Assembly (NCBI GenBank): GCA_024276335.1
Contig: JAJRXL010000071.1
Coordinates: 1-12,197 of the forward strand
Source: Bacteroidota bacterium
GTDB lineage: Bacteria; Bacteroidota; Ignavibacteria; SZUA-365; JAADGX01
Direction: 5' to 3'
DNA length: 12,197 nucleotides
A model generated the notes under the pieces. That model was not told where the DNA came from, searched no databases, and saw only the letters and a list, made by a program, of their open reading frames with translations. The position numbers and the translations under genes were made by a program. Of this stretch, positions 7,219 to 12,197 are shown piece by piece (the stretch's first letter is position 1; each line of letters begins with the position of its first letter).

Positions 7219-8766
7219 TCATGGAATCGCCCAGGATGGCAGCGCGTTAAGATCAATACCGAAAATCCCCAACCCGATAAGGTACATCATTCCCGTAACG
7301 AGCATGACGCCGAACACGTTCAGGTAGAAACCGAACCGTGCCATTTGCGGAATCCGCACCCAGCCTGACGCGAACACGATGGCGTTGGGAGGCGTTGCGA
7401 CAGGAAACATGAATGCAAACGAAGCGCTGACGGTGGCAATAACCATGAAAAACAGCGGGTTCTGTCCAAGAGCGATTGCCGTAGCCGCCACCACCGGCAA
7501 CAGCATGGTCACCGTCGCCGTATTGGACGTAACCTCGGTCACGAACATCAGGGTAAACCCGATGATCAAGGCGGTCACCCACAGAGGAAGGCTGGTCAGG
7601 CCTTTGATGTGAGACCCGATCCAGGTGGTCAATCCCGTGTTCTCCATTCCGAATGCAAGGGCGAACCCACCGCCGAAAAGGAGAATGATGCCCCACGGCA
7701 CATCGGAGACGGCTTTTTTCCAGGGCAGGAGCTTCCCTCGATCTTTTCCCCCGTGTGGGATGAGAAATAGCAATATTCCGTAAAACATGGCGACGGTTGC
7801 GTCGGTGATGCCGGGAAGAAGTATGGTCAACCCGGGAATCTTCACCCCGCCGATATGGATGGGACTCCGGAATATCCAGGAGAACGCGGCGAGAAGAAAT
7901 ATCGCGAGAGTGCGCCGTTCGGCGGTAGTGACGCGGCCCAATCGCTCCCGTTCCTCGCGGATGACCTCGGGACCGGTTTGAATATCCTGGAACAACACGC
8001 GGAGGGGAATTTTCGGAACGATGCGGGTAAGGTAGAGCCAGGCCAGAGGCAGAAAGATCGCCACCAGCGGAAGCCCGAATTCCAGCCACCTGGCAAAGGT
8101 TATTTCCGGTGCCCGGGGAAAGAGCTTTTTTACGAATCCCGCGAACACCAGGTTTGGGGGGGTGCCGATCAGTGTTCCCACGCCTCCGATTGAAGCCGAC
8201 CACGCGATACCTAGCATGAGGACGAGTCCGAACGTGTCGGTCACGCGCCGCGCGGGTTACGGCTCCAGGTTTTCCGTGAGCCTTTTTGTCAGGGCCATGG
8301 CGATGGGCAGCATCATCATGGTGGAAGCGGTGTTGGATATCCACATGGATAAAAAGGCGGTGCCGATCATGAAACCGAGGATGAGTCGCGAAGGGCTGGT
8401 TCCCATGATACGGATGATATTGAGGGCGATGCGCCGGTGAAGATTGACGTGCTCGATGGCGATGGCGATGAAAAAACCGCCCATGAACAGGAAGATGAGA
8501 TGATCCCCGTATGTTGACGCGGTGCTCTTGCTCGAAGCGATTTGCAGGACCGGGTAGAGGACCAGGGGCAACAGGGCCGTTACGGCAATGGGTATCGCTT
8601 CCGTCAGCCACCACAGGGCCATCCATGCTGCCACCGCCAGCATGCGCTGTCCCACCGGTTCAAGACCGGAGAGCGTCGGCAACAGCATGATGACGAGGAA
8701 GGCAAGCGGACCCGAACCCAGGCCGATCTTTTGAAGGGCTCGTTGAGAGATCGTTAATCGTTCCAT
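7219..8766 (-). pseudogene. DASS/SLC13 sodium:anion symporter with one in-frame stop
   Basis: From ATG 8766 to TGA 7219-7221 a single frame of 516 codons encodes a full-length DASS symporter (VcINDY relatives; Na+-coupled dicarboxylate, sulfate or similar anions), except for TAA at 8259-8257 after residue 169. Both halves are well preserved: ISNTAST with SNT at 144-146 before the stop, and, after it, SIGGVGTLIGTPPN, TSNTATVT (SNT codons 7527-7519) and FPVATPPNAIVF. The two SNT motifs form the sodium and substrate sites, and they lie on opposite sides of the stop. AGGAGG (8783-8778) precedes the ATG by 11 bases. The second half has no ATG or SD near the break, only GTG 8244. Readings: a recent nonsense mutation, a sequencing error, or readthrough. 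No frameshift is involved. Confidence 0.85.
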
Positions 8767-8862
8767 GGTCCGAAGATCCTCCTGCCGCGTTTATTCACAT
8801 CTTGAAAGAAGGTACGAACACCCCGCAATACGGGCAATTACCGTCCGGTTGGAAGCCCCGGA

Positions 8863-11190
8863 TTACTGCACGAAGAACATCAAGGATTGAACCTGGTTCT
8901 CGACAGTGAGGGAAAGAAGATACACGCCCCTTGATAATCCAGGGACGGGAAGAGCTACCTGGTGCCTGCCGTTCGATTTCGCCGGGTAGGTAAATACGGC
9001 GATCTGTTGGCCCAGTGTATTGAACAGCTTGAATTGAACGTCCGCCGGTTTCGAAAGCGAGATGTCCAGATAAGCGGTGGAACCGGATGGGACGGGATGG
9101 GGATACAGTCCCGTGATGCTGAACCCGGAGCGCGCGGATACGGGGCGAGAGACACTGGTCGTGAGAAGGCGGGCAGCGTTGAAAATATTCAATCTTCCCG
9201 CTCCCCATGCGGTGTTGGGCACGCTGCCGGTGATGCTGTCGGACACGGCATTCGACCTGAGGAGTTGCTCCACGTCACCGTTCCGGAGCGTCGGCTCGAG
9301 TTCGAGAAGAAGCGCCGCGGCCGCCGCTCCGTGAGGACCGGCGGAGCTGGTTCCGCCGAATGCGACGTAGCGGTTCCCTTTGCCGATGCTGTACACTACG
9401 CTTCCCGGACAGGCGATGTCCACGGGGGCGAAGCCGTCGATACGGCGGCCGCGACCGCTGAAGCTGTTCAGCTTTCTGTCTCCGCGTGGGTTGTAGGCAG
9501 CGATGCCGATACCGCTGTCAGCCGTGCAAGGCCAGGTCACGGAGTTGTTGTATGTCGGCTTGACCCATTGTGTGCGGCCATACCAGCCGCTGACGTTGTC
9601 ACCAATCAAACCCCGCAATTCAATCGGCCTCCCGGTTGTGTTGGCGACGAGGAATGTGTAAATGCTCGTATCCACGCGGGCCAGTTCCATGCGCCACATG
9701 ACCGTGCCTCGACTGGACAGGGAGCGCACGGCGTAGAGGGTTCCCGGTGCAAGGGGAACAGTCGATCCGTCAACCGGCAGGGAAACGGTATCGCCGGCGG
9801 CATTCCGGATAGCGATGCGCAGGTCGTTTACGTCGCCTTGCCACAGCAGGGTCGGCCAGACAGTGCGGACACCTCTACGGACGGTCATGGGAAGTTCCAG
9901 TGTGTCATCGGGCGCGAGAAGGGCGGTTTTTGTGACGCGGCCGGTATTCAGGTTCCCGGCGGGAATGATATGCACCGTTCCGCTGTCGCGGGCAAGCTCG
10001 CTGATCATGATTTCGCCGTTGGACGAACCGTCGAGGTATTCCCACACCCACTCGCCGTCTTCGTACAGGAACACCTTTGCTCCTTCCGAGGCCGCCCAGG
10101 CAAGGTGCTCCGGAAGGTCGGTATAGAAACGAGGGCCGGGTTGATACTCGATCGAGGCGAAGATCATCTCGGCGCCGGGCGCGAGACCGGTGAGCTTTTT
10201 CACCGCTTTTACGGTGCCGTTGGAAATGAAAACCTGGCCGCCGCACAGGATGCCCGCCACGGCAGTACCGTGTCCTCCGTAGGGTCCCGTATCGGCGGGA
10301 GCGTCGATCAGGTCGACGCCGCGGCGGTACACGGTGCCGTCGCGGTCGCGGATAGCCCGCACCTTGCTGGTTCTCAAACCTACCAGCTTCTCGCCCGGGT
10401 CGAGTTCGTTGTTACCGTTTTTATCGAGCGAGACAAACCACTGCTCGCCGTAGCAGGGCGAGGTCTCGTTGAACCCGGCCGATCGGCCGGCGTTCCGGAT
10501 GCTGTCGCTGTTGGCGTCGTTGTACAGCCAGTCCAGGTCGGCGTCATAGCGAGCGTCGTCGTTGCCGGAAAACCGGAATTCCTGGTAAGCAAGAAGCTCG
10601 CCCGCGTCCGCGGCCCCGTTGTGGTTCAGGTCAACAGCGTCCGTGCCGGGGTCAAAAGCGTCATTTCCATTGGTGTCGATCCAGTCCAGCGTATCGCCGT
10701 CGGCGAACCAGAGCATGGGATGGTAGTAGTCCACGCCGGTATCGAAGTCGGCAACCAGTACGCCGTTTCCCGTCACAGGCAGGTCGAGAGTGGAGCGCAG
10801 GTTCCAAGTTTCTACCGCGCCGGTCTGGACCCGGCTGATCCACAACGGTGGACGCCGCACGGGACGGAATCCGCACTCGACATAGGCGATGTTCTCGTTC
10901 TCCGCGAGGTGCTCAAGAGCATCGTATGGAATTAGGGCGGGGTAGATCGTTGCAGAGTGGAGGATGGCGCCCCTTGATCGAGAGAACTGAACACCAGCTT
11001 CTTCCAGATTACTGATGGTAAGTGCTGTGGGAGGAGATGTAAACCTGATGGAGCCGCGAATGAGCTCGCCGGGTTGGAAAGCCTCGGATTTTCCCGCGAC
11101 GTAGTGGAACACAGGATCGATCTTCGTCGTCGTCTGGGCGTTGATGAAAAGAGGGATGAGGAGAAACATGGAAAGGACTTGAAATTTCAT
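8863..11190 (-). CDS. Secreted subtilisin-family (S8) protease with type IX sorting domain
   Basis: A 775-residue protein. Signal peptide at 1-18 (cleavage likely after INA), a prodomain-like region to ~115, then the S8 catalytic domain: Asp150 (ADFDTGVD), His307 (GGHGTAVAGI), Asn413 (IIPAGN) and Ser615 (GGTSSAGP), so the triad and oxyanion residue are complete. Asp and His are 157 residues apart, against 32 in subtilisin. The insert carries four EF-hand-like loops beginning at Asp172, Asp187, Asp225 and Asp256, the second and fourth with the full ligand pattern ending in Glu198 and Glu267. Residues 695-775 (LYPHPVP ... GLSRGVYLLSL ... FFVQ) form a type IX secretion C-terminal domain, so it is probably released or anchored outside the cell. 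ATG 11190 is the first in-frame start after the preceding stop and lacks its own SD. Confidence 0.93.
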   Translation of the reverse strand: MKFQVLSMFLLIPLFINAQTTTKIDPVFHYVAGKSEAFQPGELIRGSIRFTSPPTALTISNLEEAGVQFSRSRGAILHSATIYPALIPYDALEHLAENENIAYVECGFRPVRRPPLWISRVQTGAVETWNLRSTLDLPVTGNGVLVADFDTGVDYYHPMLWFADGDTLDWIDTNGNDAFDPGTDAVDLNHNGAADAGELLAYQEFRFSGNDDARYDADLDWLYNDANSDSIRNAGRSAGFNETSPCYGEQWFVSLDKNGNNELDPGEKLVGLRTSKVRAIRDRDGTVYRRGVDLIDAPADTGPYGGHGTAVAGILCGGQVFISNGTVKAVKKLTGLAPGAEMIFASIEYQPGPRFYTDLPEHLAWAASEGAKVFLYEDGEWVWEYLDGSSNGEIMISELARDSGTVHIIPAGNLNTGRVTKTALLAPDDTLELPMTVRRGVRTVWPTLLWQGDVNDLRIAIRNAAGDTVSLPVDGSTVPLAPGTLYAVRSLSSRGTVMWRMELARVDTSIYTFLVANTTGRPIELRGLIGDNVSGWYGRTQWVKPTYNNSVTWPCTADSGIGIAAYNPRGDRKLNSFSGRGRRIDGFAPVDIACPGSVVYSIGKGNRYVAFGGTSSAGPHGAAAAALLLELEPTLRNGDVEQLLRSNAVSDSITGSVPNTAWGAGRLNIFNAARLLTTSVSRPVSARSGFSITGLYPHPVPSGSTAYLDISLSKPADVQFKLFNTLGQQIAVFTYPAKSNGRHQVALPVPGLSRGVYLLSLTVENQVQSLMFFVQ

Positions 11191-11240
11191 GTCGATGTTG
11201 AAGGATTGAAGAAAGTGTAGGCGATGTTCATACCCAACAA
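11187..11240 (-). CDS. Possible leader peptide upstream of the protease
   Basis: On the minus strand GGAGGTG (11252-11246) is a strong SD, five bases before TTG 11240 and fourteen before an in-frame ATG 11231. The frame encodes 17 residues (14 from the ATG, MNIAYTFFNPSTST), and its TGA 11189-11187 overlaps the protease start as ATGA. The protease ATG has no SD of its own, so reinitiation from this short frame would explain its translation. No regulatory residue run (for example one repeated amino acid) is seen. Confidence 0.3.
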   Translation of the reverse strand: MLGMNIAYTFFNPSTST

Positions 11241-11258
11241 GTTAACACCTCCGGAATG

Positions 11259-11287
11259 AAAAGATATTCAATTTAGGATGTCCAAAA
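11259..11287 (-). promoter_or_regulatory. Bacteroidota-type promoter candidate for the protease
   Basis: TATCTTTT (11266-11259) matches seven of eight positions of the Bacteroidota -7 consensus TAnnTTTG, and TTTTGG (11287-11282) contains the TTTG of the -33 element. Spacing of about 16 bases is slightly short. The transcript would begin near 11253, placing the SD of the possible leader peptide almost at the 5' end. Confidence 0.35.
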
Positions 11288-11351
11288 GAGAAGGTGTCAT
11301 CAAAGGAAGCCTTCCGATGTTGTGCGGAATGTATCGTTCGGTTGTGCCGTG

Positions 11352-12197
11352 CTAATGCAGTATCAGCATCTTCCGCGTGATAGCGCCTTGTCGGGATGCA
11401 AGCGTGTAGAAATACAATCCATGCAAACCTGGCGGCACTTTCCACGAGAAGTTGTAGCGGCCGGGGGGATAAGTATCTTTCGTCACAGTTGCAACTTTGC
11501 GCCCGTTCAGGTCGAAGACATCGAGGGAAGCCGGTCCTCCTTCCCGCAGCGAGAAAGAGAACATCACGGCCTGCCTGTTTCCGGGAGTCGATATGACCGG
11601 GTTGGGAAAATGGGAGAGCAGAAACGATAGATCCTCTAAGTTCTCACGGTCGGGTACCGAAGTCGTCGGGGCGGTGGTGCGAAAGATGCTGTTTCCCTGG
11701 GACCCGGCGAGGATAACATCATTTTTCAGCCCGGCGATGGATGTAATGAAAACGGCGTCCATGCCGTCAGCTTCCCGGGTCCAGCTCTGTCCGTCATCGG
11801 TTGAACGGAAAACTCCGGTACCCCAAGTTGCAACGAAGACATGTCCACGGGAGTTCGTAGCGAACCCGGTGATGTTGAGGGTGGTAAGTCCGACGTTGGA
11901 TGGGGACCATGATGCGCCGAGGTTCGTTGAGCGAAAGACGCCTTCGCCCCAGGACCCAGCTAGGATTGTCCTTGCCTGTGTGGAATGGACGGACATGGTC
12001 TTGATGTTCTCGATACCGGTGTTTGCGGGTTCCCAATCCTTTCCGTTGTTCGTGGAGACGAATACTCCGCCTTCGTAAACAGAGGCATACACACGTCCTG
12101 GAATGGCAATATCAAAGTCGTTGATCATTGTGCTTGGAAGCCCGTTGGATGCGGGTGTCCAGGAAGTACCGGCATCTGTCGTCAGAAATACCTCCAA
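11352..12197 (-). CDS. Secreted BNR/Asp-box repeat protein with type IX sorting domain, 5' end beyond the right edge
   Basis: The visible 281 codons are the C-terminal part; the first codon at the edge is TTG in an ongoing frame, so the true start lies outside the window. Four 42-residue repeats, each opening VF(R/V/L)(S/T)T..G..W, match Asp-box/BNR blades seen in sialidase-, sortilin- and Ycf48-like beta-propellers. No catalytic residues of sialidases are visible, so an enzyme role should not be assumed. Visible residues 195-281 (FPNPV ... SLDVFDLNGRKVATV ... GLHGLYFYTL ... RKMLILH) form a type IX secretion sorting domain, ending at TAG. The gene precedes the protease on the same strand with a 161-bp gap. 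Likely an exported binding or structural protein. Confidence 0.88.
   Translation of the reverse strand: MEVFLTTDAGTSWTPASNGLPSTMINDFDIAIPGRVYASVYEGGVFVSTNNGKDWEPANTGIENIKTMSVHSTQARTILAGSWGEGVFRSTNLGASWSPSNVGLTTLNITGFATNSRGHVFVATWGTGVFRSTDDGQSWTREADGMDAVFITSIAGLKNDVILAGSQGNSIFRTTAPTTSVPDRENLEDLSFLLSHFPNPVISTPGNRQAVMFSFSLREGGPASLDVFDLNGRKVATVTKDTYPPGRYNFSWKVPPGLHGLYFYTLASRQGAITRKMLILH
11688..12191 (-). repeat. Four tandem 126-bp (42-residue) propeller repeats
   Basis: Units at 12191-12066, 12065-11940, 11939-11814 and 11813-11688 are each exactly 42 codons and align without gaps; a fifth begins IFRTT and then breaks off into the linker. Conserved positions are VF at 1-2, Thr5, Gly8, Trp11 and Gly17, with a hydrophobic A(S/G/T) pair near 36-37. 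The DNA copies have diverged while keeping length, which indicates selection on a protein repeat, not recent duplication. Confidence 0.85.

Noticed and set aside
8244..8259. Frameshift as the cause of the symporter interruption
   Set aside because: Codon positions before and after the stop are in the same frame (8259 and 8244 differ by 15), so this is a nonsense codon.
8257..8259. TAA reassigned to an amino acid in this organism
   Set aside because: TAA at 8863-8865 ends the protease exactly after its sorting domain, and the other genes stop normally with TGA or TAG.
7253..8626. A 457-codon minus-strand frame across the symporter stop
   Set aside because: It is a different frame from the symporter, its product is His/Arg/Pro-rich without membrane segments, and it does not restore the symporter.
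8795..8862. Zinc-ribbon-like CPYCG in a minus-strand frame, and a CCCG/CGGG hairpin, in the gap after the protease
   Set aside because: The CPYCG comes from a short shadow frame, and the hairpin has only four pairs and no T-tract, so neither a gene nor a terminator is supported.
8962..10935. A 657-codon open frame on the plus strand, antisense to the protease
   Set aside because: It lies wholly within the protease gene, which has a complete catalytic set, signal peptide and sorting domain. The antisense product has no recognisable domain and an Arg/Gly/Val-rich composition typical of GC-rich shadow frames.
11688..12191. CRISPR-like or satellite repeat array
   Set aside because: The 126-bp period is coding, in frame, and diverged at DNA level while keeping Asp-box residues; there are no identical short repeats with spacers.

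Overview
The window looks like chromosome from a moderately GC-rich, Gram-negative member of the Bacteroidota/Chlorobiota-Ignavibacteriota (FCB) group. Two proteins end in the roughly 80-residue C-terminal domain that targets cargo to the type IX (Por) secretion system. There is also an MsbA-type exporter, an O-antigen-ligase-like protein and a lipoprotein, all signs of an outer membrane. Several starts lack a clear Shine-Dalgarno (SD) sequence, which is common in that group. This placement rests on protein families only, and no marker gene is present.

Layout. (1) Positions 1-930, minus: 5' part of a TPR-like lipoprotein gene that runs off the left edge, with a sigma70-like promoter at 1048-1075. 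(2) Positions 1241-4365, plus: an ABC exporter and an O-antigen-ligase-like polytopic protein, probably one envelope-polysaccharide or lipid unit. The 86 bp between them is bridged by two tiny overlapping reading frames, the second with a good SD. (3) Positions 4366-4755: a 390-bp stretch without a convincing gene but with nested inverted repeats. (4) Positions 4756-7170, plus: a CNNM/CorC-type membrane protein with a CBS pair that lacks the usual C-terminal domain, then a secreted PhoD-like metallophosphatase. (5) Positions 7219-8766, minus, convergent with the phosphatase: a full-length DASS/SLC13 anion symporter interrupted by one in-frame TAA. (6) Positions 8863-11190, minus: a secreted subtilisin-family protease with a calcium-loop-rich insert between catalytic Asp and His and a type IX sorting domain, preceded by a possible leader peptide. 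(7) Positions 11352-12197, minus: 3' part of a secreted beta-propeller-type protein with exact 42-residue repeats and the same kind of sorting domain.

The genes mostly serve the cell envelope and the outside of the cell: lipid and glycan export and ligation, ion transport, phosphoester hydrolysis and secreted proteins. I see no tRNA, rRNA, CRISPR array, transposase or phage gene, and no defence system. The observations most worth checking are the nonsense codon in the symporter, the two cases of tiny SD-led frames running into the start of a larger gene, the structured 4559-4635 element, and the EF-hand-like insert in the protease.
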